A DNA stretch of 64,000 bases from Sternotherus odoratus (GCA_032164245.1 JAVMKO010000006.1:10617001-10681000); one strand, 5' to 3'; shown: positions 1 through 14,500, numbered from the stretch's first letter. The notes: a model not told the origin generated them from the sequence alone. Translations and numbers: made by a program.

Positions 1-2407
1 TAGCATACCCTGGTATAACAGTCAGGGTGTTTGTTTAATTAGGAGTCACAGTAGTAGGTGGTATGTTCTATTACCCAGTTAAGCTGTGGGGAACTAGGGA
101 GCAGCTTGAGAGCATCTCTCTCAAAGCAAAGCTGATGCAGGTCTAGTCAAAGGAAACCTTACTGTGGAACATGCAGATAACTCAGGGTATTGGTTTTGGA
201 CTCCACACCAGCTTAACCTGCCTCTAGTTGTCACTGTTCCTTGCTCAGATGCATACTATGTAGTATTTTCTCTTACTACAAGATTTAGGATTTACGCTCC
301 AAACAGTCTGCGTGTGGGTCACTCCTCGGCACAGAACACCTGCAAGTGTCACACGACTTAAAACCCGGGGCTCGGGGCATGCCTCAGCCCGGGCACTCTA
401 ACTGAACTAACGTGAAACTAACTCGAAAACTAAGAGCTACAGGTACTAGATAGAAAACATTAACGAGAAGCTGCAACAATGCTGGAGCTGCAAAGTTCCG
501 ATGCACCTTCATTGGTGGCAAGATGGAACTTAGGGCAGGGGAGCGCGTGCCGCCCCTTATGGCGTGCCAGGGCGGCGCCACTCCAGGGGTTGTGAGGGGG
601 TGCTCCCCCTACGGGTACGGCTAAGGGAAAAACTTTCCGGCACCAGTGCATGGGGCGAGCACGCACACCTACTGTGGAATACACATGGGCAATCACTCGA
701 AGAAGAAAATTAGATTCACTATTTCAAAAAAAGACTTCTACAATGGTACACATGAAAACACATTTGGATGTAAAAATAGGCATTTGCTTAATGAGATTGG
801 GTACATCTATGCATACAAACATTCCCATTTTTTATGTACCCAAATCCATAAGGCACTTCTGAAAATATGGCCCTGATATATATAATATGCATTAAAATAC
901 CAACTCCCCACGTGAGTATTGGAACAGACTTTTTTTTTTTTAAACTAAGTGTTCTGTGCACAGTCTTGTACTTGTGTTTTCAGACTCAGTTACTGGGATT
1001 GCACATGCACTTTGTGTGACTGGGTTTCTGAACCAACTGCACTAAAACTGGCCAACCACAATGTCCATTTGCATGCACAGCTCTCGTAATAAAAAAAGAG
1101 CAATTGCATATGCTTTTCTGTTCATAGACAGTGTGGTTCCAGGCTTAAAAGTTTGGCCCTCAGTTGTCAGAAAGAAATGTGAAAACAAAACCTAAGTAGC
1201 TCTAATGATAAGCATGTCATTGGATAAGACTGGGGAATCCTATATATTAATCCTAAAATTTCTTTTAGTCAGTAGACTGTTACGAGCATGGTTTATAGTA
1301 GGTCATTGTAGCCTAAGGATCATATATTGATACTTACCTCTTCCTTTTTACTCCAATATTCTACCCTTCAGAAACATCTGGAATTTAAATATAAAATACG
1401 TATTTTAGCAAGCGTTTCTCAGTATCTGCTCTCATTTGCACAAAAAGGTTAACTGCAGATACCTAGTTTAAGATGGATGTAATTAAACAGACCCATTTTT
1501 GCCTGATCCTTGCAGTCATTTCATGCAATGACTTTCCATTGACCTCAGTGAACATTCCACACATGAAATGTGTCAGGCCTTAAGATAAAGCAGAATTTTT
1601 CTTTTCCTTATACAGTAGATTTAACCTTCCCTTTTTCTAGTTTGCTGTCCAAGTATCCACATCCCAGTCACCTCACAGGTGTATGAATACACTAATAACC
1701 TTTCCACTTAAAAATCCTATAATCAAAAACCCATTGTACATCCGTTATAAGAATATAGCCACATGCATGCACATACCACGAACACTCCCAGGGATAGAAC
1801 TTAGGACTGTTAGTATCCAAAGCACAAGCCTGTACCACTGGAGCTAAAATGATTAGGTAGCAAGGTATGGGGCATGGAGGGCGCAGCCCTAAGAGGAGAC
1901 ATATTCATGCTCAGCCCCAGTGTAGTAGTATTTAAAATTTAAACAATAGAAGTTGTCCATACAAAAAATTCTTGGCATCTTTATCATCAATTAAACTTAC
2001 AGTGCCATAACGCTAATCATACAGCACCAGGCCAGGTAGCAACTCTGATTCGTTAGCTTACACATGTCAATTGTGGAAAAGCCAAAATGGGGTTCTGAAG
2101 AGAACAGTGAAGCTCTAAGTATTTTCCACAGCTTCCTTACTGAATTCGCCTTTAGAAACAAGAATGTGACATCATCCCGGCTGTGTCGTAAAATCCGCAT
2201 ACTTTCCCTAATGAACACAATAGCTTTTCTACTGTGAATGTTAAGTCCAGATCCTCCCTGGTGGAAATTGACGTAGCTCCAAGGAGCTACATCAGTTTCC
2301 ACCTACTGAGAATCCAATGGAATTTACTTCTGAAGTGTTATCACCGTTAATTCCTAATGAACAAATTCCCCATAATTCCATCAGCATACACAGTAAAAGA
2401 AAAGGGA
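1..2407. other. Region downstream of CCDC175; no gene seen
   Basis: The CCDC175 3' UTR must begin at 2407 going left. The rest is AT-rich with no convincing exon. In human the JKAMP 3' end lies on this side, but no JKAMP coding sequence is visible here. A GC-rich tract around 363-645 followed by CACTCGAAGAAGAA looks like part of a dispersed repeat, class unknown. Confidence 0.5.
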
Positions 2408-2581
2408 TTAGTGTCTCTTACTGGGTTCCATGTTGGATTTACTTTCTAACAAAGAATCCAGTCCATCAAAGTTAGTTTGCAGCCCTTTGTTAATACAATC
2501 AATCTTTCTCTCTCTCTCATAAAGTTTCATTACAATATCTCCTATTGCAGCCAGGATTTCCTTCTCATTCTCCACAAATTC
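2408..2581 (-). CDS. CCDC175: CCDC175 terminal coding exon with stop
   Basis: 174 bp from acceptor TCTCATTATAG to TAA: 57 codons plus stop. It encodes EFVENEKEILAAIGDIVMKL, then YERERKIDCINKGLQTNF and GLDSLLES. This aligns with human ILVDNGEETLQDIKNLTDKL, then RERDEKMQHVSTWL and GLRLLVEQ, so its frame is certain. It ends KRH-stop, shorter than the human tail. No clear AATAAA was seen in the first kilobase downstream. Confidence 0.87.
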   Translation of the reverse strand, partial: EFVENEKEILAAIGDIVMKLYERERKIDCINKGLQTNFDGLDSLLESKSNMEPSKRH

Positions 2582-5500
2582 CTATAATGAGACAAAGTGG
2601 AAAAATCATTTTCTTGAAAAGAAAAAAATTCACAAAACACATTAGGCTGCTTTTGGTTTGCATTCCCTGACTTTTCACAGATTGTCCAAACGCCAATTGT
2701 TTAGCTCTGTGGGGTTGGCATACCCGCTCTTGAGATCCAGAGCCAGCTCTTCTGCAGATTTTTCATGAGCTTCCTATTGCAGGTGGAGTTTTAAAAAAAT
2801 TAAAGAAAGATGACAACCCTTGGGTATGTTTGAACCTAGGATGAAGGAAATGGAATAGAACCAACCTAGGACAAAGAAATTTACAATAATTATTTTTATG
2901 CAGATCTAGAACATGTTTTTTTCCTGTATTTCCTGTGGCAGAGTAATGGTGCCAGAGTATTTACAGTGCCAAATCTATTATCTATTTTTGCATGGCAACC
3001 AAATTATTTTCAATGCTAAAATACACCTTGTTAAAAAACGTTGAAACCCACCTTTTGAATGCTACTGTCCTCTGACCATCCCTTCAGAAAAAGCTCTGAA
3101 ATAAATTCAATTTTAAAATGTTAGCAGACTGTCAGAGAAACATAAACGTTCTAAAACAGTCTTCAAATACTGAGAATATGATATTTTTTGTTTTTAAATA
3201 GCTGAACATTTCCTTTGATGACATGCTACTCACGATGAAGGACAGTCAGATCACTCAGAATTTTTACTGTTGTTGATTTGTGGTTTTCAGCTTCATGGCT
3301 CATTGTCAAAATATCCGCTTTCATCTGTGCACTGCACTGCAGAGAAAATCATTGCAGCTAGGTAAATATTTGTGTTTGGTCTCTCCTTCCTGATCTCTTT
3401 AGCAATTGTGACCTACAGATATACAGAGGGTGGTGTATTCTCCAGCACAAAACTCTCTCCATTTTACACTTTTCCTCAACATCAGGCATCCATTTCACTT
3501 TCCCGGACAACCGGTTTGAGCATTAGCCTGCTAAACCCAGGGTTGTGAGTTCAATCCTTGAGGGGGCCATTTAGGGGTCTGGGGCAAAACACCTGTCAGG
3601 GGACAGTACTTGGTCCTGCTAGTGTAGGCAGGGGACTGGGCTCGATGACCTCTCAAGGTCTTTCCAGTTCTAGGAGATAGGTACTGAATATCTCCATATA
3701 TTTTTATTTTATAACCAAGATAAGTGAAATCTCAGGACCAGATCCTCAGCTCTACACCAGTCAGTCAATGCAGCTGTGCTGATTTACACCCGCGGAAACT
3801 CTAGTACTCACTCATCCCTCGCAGTTTAGTTGCCCTGGGTCTCTATACCATATCTAACTGTCCCAAGGCAATAGTGAAGTACAAAAGCAAGCCCCAAACT
3901 AGTATCTTTGTTGTACTTCAAGAACCAATAGCTCTGACTTTTGGAGTTGAAACTGATTTTTTTCTTTCTGTAGCTCCTTTGGTACATCATCAGCAGTAGA
4001 GGACATAGAACAACGGTGGGCAAACTATAGGCCAGGGGCCACATCAGGCCTGCCAGCTGATTTAATCTAGCCCTCGATCTCCCGCTGAGGGGTGGGGCCT
4101 GCATGCACATGCCACAGCTCCCGGAAAGAGCAGCATGTCTCCCCTCTGGCTCCTATGCGTAGGGATAGCCAGGGGGCTCTGCAAGCTGCCCCTGCCCCAA
4201 GTGCCACCTTTGCAACTCCCATTGGCTGGGAACTGAAGCCAATGGGAGCTGCAGGGGCGGTGCCTGTGGATGAGGCAGCACGCAGAGCTGCTTGGTCGCG
4301 CTTCTGCATAGAAGCTGGAGGGGGGGACATGCTGCAGCTTCTGGGAGCTGCTTGAGGTAAGTGCTGCCCAGAGCCTGCACTCCTGAGCTCTTCCCACGCC
4401 CCAATCCTCTGCCCCAGCCTGATACCCCTCCCACCCTCTGAACCCCTCTATCCCAGCCAAAGCACCCTCCCGCACCCCAAACTCCTCATCTCCAATCCCA
4501 CCCCAGAGCCTGTACCTTCAGCTGGAGCCCTCACATCCCCACCACACTCCAATCCCCTACCCCAGCCCTGAGCCCCCTCCCACACTCCAGCCCCCTTGGT
4601 CCCAGCCTGGAGCACCCTCCTACACCCCAAATCCCTCATCCCCAGCCCCACCTCAGAGCCCAATCCTCCAGCCAAAGCTCTCACCCCCTCCCGCACCCTA
4701 CTCCCCCAGCCCAAAGCCCACTCCCACAACCTGAACTCCTCACTTCTGGCCCCACCCCATAGCCCTCATCTCCTCCCACATCCCAACCCCAATTTCGTGA
4801 GCATTCTTGGCCCGCCATACAATTTCCATACCCAGATGTGGCTCTTGGACCACAAAGCTTGCCCACCCCTGACGTAGAGCAACCAGTATTTGGGTGTCAG
4901 AATGAACAGACCATGTTGAAACTATTCTTCTACGGAGCATCAAGGAGAGGGATAACTGTACTATGGCTTTCTTTCCAAAGAACGCTTACGTTTATATTAG
5001 GGAAAATAAATGATAAAGGTCACATTTTCAAACTGCCTCCTAAGTAGCATCTGTAATATTAGTGCACGCAAATACAGGCAACTGTAAAACCAGGCTTCTG
5101 TGCATTCAGACAGGCACATATAAATACTACACACGATACAGAAAGCCCTTTGGAAGTTTTACTCATTGTATCTCATGAAGGTGTAGCTTCAGCTTCGAGT
5201 TGCAGCCTGACATAGGTCAGCCATCAAAACGTTGCTTTCACAGTTGTCTAATGTGCTCAGATCTTTTGGGGAGAAGGAATTCCTCTATCTTGTAGGCTAC
5301 GTTGACACCTAGCAATGGCAGACTCATTTCCAAAAATATCTAGGAGCCCACATCCCGTTTTCAGAAATGACTCAGGCACTTCTGAGCCTAAGTCTATTGA
5401 CTTGCAATGAAAATTGGGCTCTTTAATGCCTAAAGGTATGTCTAGGGCTGGAAGATGTAAATTCTAGTTGGAGGAAATGTAAGTGGCACTCTGAGAGAGC

Positions 5501-8500
5501 TAGTGCACTAAAAGGAGCAGTGTAGCCACGGCGGCACGCAGGGCTAGGCACACAAGTACAATCCCGTCTGAGACCATAAATATGCATGCAGGGTGGCTAG
5601 CTCCTCCCCCTGCCTGCACCACAGTAGCTACACTTCTATTTTTAGTGCGCTGGCTTGATCAGAGTTAGTGTGGCCGTGTCTCCTCAAGCTGGAATTCACA
5701 CCTCAGCTCAAAGTCGCTTTGGACATGGGACTAGGCCAGGGATGAGCAAACATTTTGGCCTGAGGGCCACATCGGGGTTCCAAAATTGTACGGAGGGCTC
5801 GGTAGGGAAGGCCCTGCCCCCTATTCGACCCCCATCCACTTCCTGCCCCTGACGGTCCCCCTCAGAATGTCCAACCCATCCTGCTCCTTGTCCCCTAAAC
5901 ACCCCCTCCCAGACCTCTCCCAACCACCATTCCTGGACCCCCGCCCCCACTCCCTGTCCCCTATCCACCCCCACCCCCCCACCTCCTGACAGACCCCCAG
6001 GACTCCCCCACCCTATCCAACCCCCCCATTCTAGGTCCCCTGACTGCCCGCCCCCAGTGCCTCTGCCATATCCAACCCCCCCTGACTGCCCCCGGAATTC
6101 TATGCCCCTTATCCATCTCCCCCTCACCCTCTTACCGTGCTGCTTACCCCCCGCCTCCCCCCTCTCCCGGAGCTTCAGCACGTGGCTCCGGCGGGGCCTG
6201 AGCTCTGTTGGTCTCGCTGCAGCCCTGCTCCCTTACCCCGGCACTCCCAGTGGCAACTCAGACCCCGCCAGAGCCAGGCCGCTGCAGCACTGTCCAGGGC
6301 TGCTCCTGGACATGGCATGCAGAGGCTCCTGGGGAAGGGGGGACGGCGTGGTAAGGGGGTGGGGCTGCGAGCTCCAGTGGGCTGCGCGGCAGGAGCTCAT
6401 CCCCCCCTCCCGAGCCACGCCACTGCAGCACTGTCCGGGCTGCATCTGGACACGGCGCGCTGTAGCTCCAGGAGAGCGAGGAAGGTGGGGGAGGGGAGAC
6501 AGGAGGGGAGGGGCCGGGGGTAGCCTCCCCAGCTGCAAGCTCGGGGGGCCGGGCAAAATTAGCTCGCGGGCTGGATGTGGCCCGCGGGCCGTAGTTTGCC
6601 CACCCCTGGACTAGGCACTTTTGAAAACTACCTTAACCATGAAAAACAATAGGACAGCAATAAATGCTTAGTCAGGATAGAAATGACTGATCATGTCATC
6701 ACCCGAGTCCAGGGCTGGATCCATCAGGGAAAATGTAGGGATTCCTACAGTCCCTGAAAGGAAATGCACCTGAAAGCTGCATCTTCAAAACAAGTCAGCT
6801 TTCCTGTGAGCTCTGTTGTAGAGTGGGGGGAGGCACTGTTAACCCCCTCTGGGCAGTAACCACAATGAATCCCAGTGTTTCTCACCTCTCATCACAAGAG
6901 GAGATAACCTACCACCTTGTTTCAGCTTGAGACCATTTCCTATCACTTAGTGGGCTTGGGTTTTCTGGCACCCGGTGCTCCGGCCACCACTCCAGAATGA
7001 AAGAATGAGGTAAAATGGCTGTGTAAGTCAACCGGGAGGAATGTGGGATTCTCTCCCTTGCTGCAATACGAAACAGCACAGGCCTCTTCTATGCCTCAGT
7101 TTTCACCCAGTCTTACACAGCTAGCAGGGAAGCCTTTCCCTATATACCTGACTGGATGCACCAGAGTGCTTTTTCTACTCAATGATGAAAGATCCCTTCA
7201 TAGACAAAATGCTGAAGGGACAAATCCTGCCCTTAGATGTTCCTGTGTGTCTCCCAACACAGCTAATGGGAGCACCACAAGTGCATCAGAAGGCAAAATT
7301 TGGCTCCTATATTGCATGCTGAAGCATTTATAGAGTTTATTCTGTTTCATCAAATGCTCCAATTCTATTTTTCCCTGTGAAAAGAAAATTGAAGAGAGAC
7401 CTGCATGCCGACGAGCTGTGTTGTAAACCATCAGTACACTCACTAATTTCAGTCTGCAGTTTTCTGTCTTCACAATGTCGAGCTTCCTGTCGATCTCATA
7501 GATGTCCCTCTCTAGCAACTTCAGCACTTCTGTATGATCTTTCAACTGGTCAAATGCCAAGTCACGCTTTATGCTTAAGTCATTCTTCAGCTGAGCCTAT
7601 TAATAAATAAACCTTCATTATTTTGCTTCATTGTAACTGATCTTGTATTTGGACTATAATTGTTGTAACTTAATAAATTATTATTAATAATCACGATTAT
7701 AATAATAATACTTTTCACATATGTGGCACCGTTCACTGAAAGATTTCAAAGTGCTTTACAGAATGAATCTTTTTGTCCTCATCTTACACATTAGGGAAAA
7801 GAGGCAGAGAGAGGTGAAGTGGAATTGCACAAGGTCAACAAGCCAGTGGCACAACTGGGAATAGAACCCAGGTCTCCTGACACTGTCTCATACACTAACC
7901 ATTGAACCTCATTTCCTGCCTATTTAAATCAGACATGGGGTCACATGTTTGGAGGAGCATTTCCTTCTTGAATAAGGAATAGCATCTGGGCCTCTCGGCT
8001 TTTGTAGGCCAGCAACCACAGAGCTCCATCCTTACAGTATCAGGCCAAACCTTGTGGTTCTGTTTGTGACTCACACACCTTTCTTTAGTACTGTGTACAC
8101 AAACCATCTGTGACTCTGAATTTCTCACTCCTTAGGCTGTTATCTACTGACATAGTCAAGATAGGCAATGAGTTGGAGAGATCATGAGACAAAGATACAG
8201 GTCAGATTTACCAAAAAGCAGCAAAGGCTCTTGCACCAGCAGGGGTCAGCTTCTGTACAGGGACAGAGCTCACACAGGGCCCAGTACTGCAGCCCCTTCC
8301 TCACTTACGTAATCCTTTTAATTTCATTGGGACAGTTCATCTGACTAAGGGTTACAAGATCAAGATCACTTTTTTGCATGACAAATGACAGTGCTGCTCT
8401 GAATCAAGCTATGCAAGCATCCTCCAGCCAGAATCTCTGTGCATGACCAGTTCCATACCAGCTATAGGGAGATGGTACTGGAAGGGCGGAGGGAGATCAT

Positions 8501-11500
8501 TAAACAGCACAAGAACAGAGAGGAAGAAAACGGATTTAGGAAACTTTAACGAGTAATGTCAAGCAAGCTTTGAACTATTACCATGATCTTCTTGAGTTTG
8601 CCAATCATCTTGACTGACCGATCGATGGATTTTGTCAGTTTTGTCTCTTCATCTTTTAGTTCTACAAATCAAGAAAAGGTTTTCTTAGACAACAGAACTA
8701 GATGTTCCATCAACAAGTGATCAAGTGTATAGGGGTGTTATTCATTATTAATGTTCCAGTAGTGTTCAGATGTCATAATCCAGCTGGTTCACAAAGCCTT
8801 CAGACCTTTACTGTACTTTACAGTTCATCTGAACTACGATAGCCAGCTCTGGTACAGTCAGACCTCTTATTTAAATATAATTTTAATAAATTTTTCAAAT
8901 GTAACAAATATATCAAAATACCAGATTCACCATAATACACAAAGTAAGTAAAGAGAATTAGGATCAAGATCAGGGAGAGGAAGTGAAATATCTATCTTCA
9001 TGGTCAATATTAATCTTAAATCTCTACAAAGTCAACTCAAATTCCTTTGAATTTTTCAGGCATTCCCCTTCTGTGGAACGCCAGTCACTCATTAGCTTCG
9101 AGGTCACCCATATCACCAAGTCAGAGCTCTTTCTAAGACAGAAGCAGAAAGCTTCAAAGGGTATTGGAGTTATTTAATACCTACCTGAGACTACTTTTTT
9201 CAAGTCTTCATATTTTTCATGCTTCTCCTCCAACTCTATCCGTCTTTCTTCTATGAGAGGGATGCTCAGAATTAGTTGTTGTTCTTTTTGATATATCTCT
9301 TCAGTTTTACTTTTGACATCATCCTTTAGTGAAAATAAATGCTAATTAATGATCTATTAAAGTGGGCATAATCAGTGTACCAAAGGAAGACAAAAGGAAC
9401 AGAATTACTGGAAACTGCAGAGCTGAGAGACATAGATTTGAAAGTGAAAAGTGGCAAAATGAAGGCAGTTTGAATATCCAGAACGAGGAGACAGTCTAAG
9501 TAATTCTTTTGACATTACGCGTCATCAATTTACAGCCATATTACAAAGTTATTTAAATAAAAGCAGTGAATTCAGGTGCATGTACTGGCAAGACTTATAT
9601 TGACACAGGAATATACTCTGGGTGCACAGAGCATCGCAATAGGAGAGACAGCAGGTAGAGCCATTGGTTTTCAGGTTGCTTTACAGACAAATAAGACTAT
9701 AATAAGATAAATAAGTGAGCAGAGACTGCAGCAAGTATGACTGAAATGACTAGGGTGTGGACAACTGGAGAAGAATACAAAAGAGTAGAAGCCCCAAGAA
9801 GAGGCACAAGTTGTTGTAACACCAAAACTGTAAGAAATGAAGATCCAGGAAGAAATGGAGACAGTTAAAGAAGGGGAAAAACAGAGAAAACCACTAAAGG
9901 AGAAATAATAGTTACAATTATTTTTCTACCCCAAAGGGAATATCATTATCTTTGACTTGACTCAGTCTAGTCCATAGGCAAATGGTAATCCTCATATGTC
10001 ACATTCATTATGTGATGTTAGAGAAACCCTATTAAAGACAGCAGAGTAGGAGTTAAAGAACATTTATCATATGTTATGTATGTTCTTGAACAGCACAGCT
10101 GTCAGGAAGTGCACATAAGGAGAGATCCAGTGCATAATTATTTTAGATCCATACACACAAAGGCATTGAGAGAGGGGGAGGGGGGGGCTTGGAATATTAA
10201 GGATGTCTGATTTATCTTATTCTGAACTAGGGTGACCAGATGTCCTGATTTTATAGGGATAGTCTCGATTTTTGGGTCTTTTTCTTTCATAGGCTCCTAT
10301 TACCCCACACTCCCTGTCCCGATTTTTCACATTTGCCGATTGGTCACCCTATTCTGAACCATTAGACTGATGGCTGAGAATCATACAACCAGGAAAGGTT
10401 ACCTAGAGACAGAGGAAATGCTAGGTACACCGGATGGGCGTAGTGCCTGATGTTTCTGGAAGGTCCAGTCAGTTCTCATTCAGAGTCTCACATTGTCCTC
10501 CTTTGTCTCTAAAGGAGGGCTGCTGGATACTATAATATAGCACTCAGAGGATTAGTGCACACAAGACCAAACTGTCCTGCATTACGCCTCACACAACACC
10601 AGTGATTTCAATGGATTTACTGCTCTAACTCAGAAGAGAATTTGGTCCATCAGGTCAGCAGCGAGACTAATATTTTCAAAAAGCCTGTGCTGTTTATCTA
10701 AAGATTGTGGGACAATTTTCATACTGATCAACTCCAAGCAAGTTAACGGGGTTGCAAATCACGAAAGAATTTGGTCCAATATATTTTATTGCAGATCTTT
10801 TACACTTTTCATGTGTACTTCCTCTACACAGAATTCAATTTGCTAGATCTTACATATAGATAAGAACACACATGTGGAGGGCATGCCACAATTTAGTAGC
10901 AGTATGAGCTGTTCAATCAACTTCCTGCACTAGATGATACAAAACTTGGACTGATGCCTTTGTTGTTGGCTTGTGTGGAAGACTAGTGAGAAGAAAACAG
11001 TTTTATTTTATTTCTAACTTAGGTCTCATTTCACAGTTAAGAGAACAGGTGGGATTAAGGCAGTTTAAACCCAACAATGATCAGACGCCTTTGGCATCTA
11101 GCAATCAAGTAACTGTGGGAAAGCTCCCTACAAGAAATCCACCACTTCATTGCTCTTATTTTCAGTGCACACAAAGCCTTGTACCACTTGCAAAGGAAGA
11201 CTTTATCCACTGCTAGTAAGTGCTAAGGGCCACATTCAAAGCCCAGACACATCGGTGGGCTTTGGATCAAGTCATAACTGCTTAGCCAAAAAAACCCCAA
11301 CAACCCCAAAACCCAACCCAAACTCTTTTGTTCTAGGAGCGTCAGTAGAGCATTCAAAGAGTTAATATGGCACAATCACTTTTTCCTAAAACTATTAATA
11401 ATCATGGGCCAAATTACCTGCTAGTGTCAATTGGTGCAGCACCATTGAAGTCAATAGAGTGTGCCAATTTACACCAGCAAACGTTGTCTCCCCATTTAAA

Positions 11501-14500
11501 CGATTCTTTTCGAGAATTTTAAAAAAATGATATTTACCTCAATCCCTTGTATGTCGTCTATTAAGCTGTTTTCATACTGCTCGCATTCAACTTCCCTTTT
11601 ATTTATATTTTCACTAAGGTGTTTGATCTGTTCCTCGGCCTGCAAAATTTCTTTTTCGAAATACTCATTCTGGTTACAGAAAACATAATGAACAGGGACA
11701 ATCATTTCTACAGTCCACACTGGCTCACTTGCAATATTAAACAATAACCGCACCGAGTGAAATGGCTGTAGTTGTCATTTGAAACACTGCACTGCGTGAT
11801 CATGGCAGATGTACTATATATATATCAATTGTATTTATAATTTGTTAAAGCCACATTCTCAGATGGGGTAAACTGACAGAGCGCCTTCAAAATCATAATT
11901 TACACCAACTGAAGATCTGGCCCTTAAAGTTTAACCGCTTTGCCAAGAACAGCATGAAAGGTGGGGGATTACAGTGAATAGGCTTTGTTGTAATGCCAAC
12001 TGGTTAACATACCTCTGCAATTAGCTCAGCATGACGTTTTTTACCAGTCTCAAGTCTTATATTCATTTCATTCAAGAATTTCTCCTCTGCTTCCCACAAG
12101 GCTTCCTTCTTCTTTGCTAGGTGAAGTTGTTTCCATTGAAGCAAAGCTCTAGTGGTTAACACACAAACAATATCACCCATTACATGACATTGCATTGTAA
12201 TTGATTGGGAAAACAGAGCTGCATAGCATGTGTAAAGTGACAAAGCAGACTTGATTCTGAGAGAAAATGAGGAATCTCTAAGGTGCCACAAGTATTCCTT
12301 GTTTTCTTTAAGGATACAGACTAACATGGCTGCTAATCTTAAACTTGATTCTGAGAGGCTCCCACCAACAGCATGAATTCACAGGTTTCCAGGCCAGAAG
12401 GGGGTCACAGTGATTATCTTCTAACCTCCTACATAGGGTGACCAGATCACAGGACCAGAATATCGGGACACACTGGGGCCCCGCTCACAGTCCACCCCTG
12501 CTCCTCCCAGACTCCACCCCCACCCTGCCCCAGGTCCTGCCCCCCTTCTCCTGGCGCACAGGACACCCCCCCTACACACACACACAGACACAGCTCCTCC
12601 GCGGGTCGGGGCACCAGCCCCCCTCCCAGCTCCAGGCACAGCCCCACCATGGGTCAGGGGCACCAAGACCCCCCCCCATCCGGGCAAGCCCTGCTGTGGG
12701 TCGGGAGCCCCCACCCCCCCCAGCTCCGGGCACTGCACAGCCCCACCGTGGGTCGGGGGCAGAAGCCCCCCCCCATGCTCCAGGCAGCCCCGCCGCTGGT
12801 CGGGGGTGAACCCCCCCTCCCCCGAAACCATGGGCTGGGCCCCTCACCCCCTCTGCCTGCGGGCGCTGGTTGTGGGAGGGGGGAGTGGGGAGGGTCCCCC
12901 CCCCACACCTGTCTCTGCCGGCCGGAGGTGAGGGGGGGGAAGGACGGGAGCAGGCTGGGAAGTCACTGTCTCTGCAGGCAGCAAGCTACTCTTGTAGCAC
13001 TCTTTGTCCCGAAATCGGGACTTTACAGATGAGCCCTGCCTGTGCAGGGCTCATGGAGGCAGCACATGGCTGCCTGGGGCAGTGGGTGGAGCCGTGCTGC
13101 CTTCATGAGCCCTGCGTGAGCAGGGCTCATCTGCAAATTCCCAAAATCGGGACAAAATGCGGACGCGGGACAGACAGAGAAAAATCGGGACGTCTGGTCA
13201 CCCTACTCCTACATAACATAGGCGGTAGAGTTTTCCCAAAGTAATTCCTAGAGTAAATACATGCAATGGGGTAATGACATGGATAATAAAGAGGAGGGAA
13301 CAATATGGCCAGAGAGCTTCAGTTCCTACCTCTATAAGGAAAACAGAGTCACAAACAGTTGGGAGGCACTCATGGAGAAAAAGTCCTAGGAGAAGTGTAC
13401 AGAACTTGCCTCTCTAAAAATCTAAAAACATGTCCCTTTTGGTTTGGAAGAGTAGCACATCTTGAGCACAGCTGAGTGAAACTGAGTTTTAGACCAGAAT
13501 CTGAAGATGGTTCAGCTTGTGAGCATTCCTCCCCCCCCTTCCCCCCCCCCCCCCCCCCGGTTCACTTAGAGTTCTGAGTTTGCTGGGTAAACTTAAAAGT
13601 AAACTGGGAAAATTGTGTCATCCTCTCACACAACTCCAGTTACAATAATTCAGATTTATCTAACGTGGTGCCTCTTCCATAGCTAGCTCCCCCCTGCCCA
13701 TACACATTAAAGAGAGACATGAAAGGGCCTCCTGGCATCTAAATCCAAGCATCAGTGCTTAAACAGCATATGCAGAGTGATGCAAGTTAAATCTTGGCAG
13801 ATCTCCTCAACAGGGATGCATTTAGCATAACTCTTATTATAATGTGCTTTCAGTGGTCTTTGTAGAACATGTAACACCTCCCCCCCCCCCCCAAGGTTTA
13901 CTAAACAAACTCAATGGAAGACTCTATTTAAAGGCTGAAAAATATGCAGTCCCCAGAAAAGCAGCTGACATAATCCAAGATGCAAAAAAATTTAAAACAC
14001 ACCATCCTCTTTCCCAGTCCACTGTGCTCATAACAGCTGGAGTCCTAAATGTCTACCAGACTGGTGGTATGATTTTCAAAGATGCTGAGCATTCTAAGTA
14101 CCCATTGACTTTAACAGAAGTTGTGGGTGCTTAGCACTTGAGAAAATTAGGCCACACACACTCAAGGTCTGATCCTGCTCCCAGTGAAATCAATGGCAAA
14201 TCTCCTATTGATCTCAATTGTGCAAACCCTAAACTGGAAAAAAATAGCAATAGCTTACAAGTATACAGAATTTTTCCATTTGGAAAGATCCAGAAGTGCT
14301 TTACAAAATTAAATTGGTACTCAAACCAGAACAATTGAATGTATTCCTGATACAGAGCTACCTAGTTGGTAAAGTTTAACAGTTGTTGCCACACAGAGCA
14401 ACAGTACAGGACAGGAAGTGAAGAATACTTCATCCAAATGAGACAACAGGGGAATTTAAAAGACAGAATACAATTATCCCAGATGTAATTTGGCCATGAC

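Noticed and set aside
3511..3560. Functional tRNA gene
   Set aside because: The A/B-box-like stretch belongs to a SINE with the CR1-like tail. No cloverleaf with proper anticodon arm can be drawn from it.
5708..6181. Glycine-rich 157-codon minus-strand frame
   Set aside because: Lies in the C-rich interior of a hAT element. No homology, compositional only.
12421..13032. Several open frames on both strands
   Set aside because: They coincide with the C/G-rich interior of a hAT element with exact duplication. Composition explains the lack of stops.
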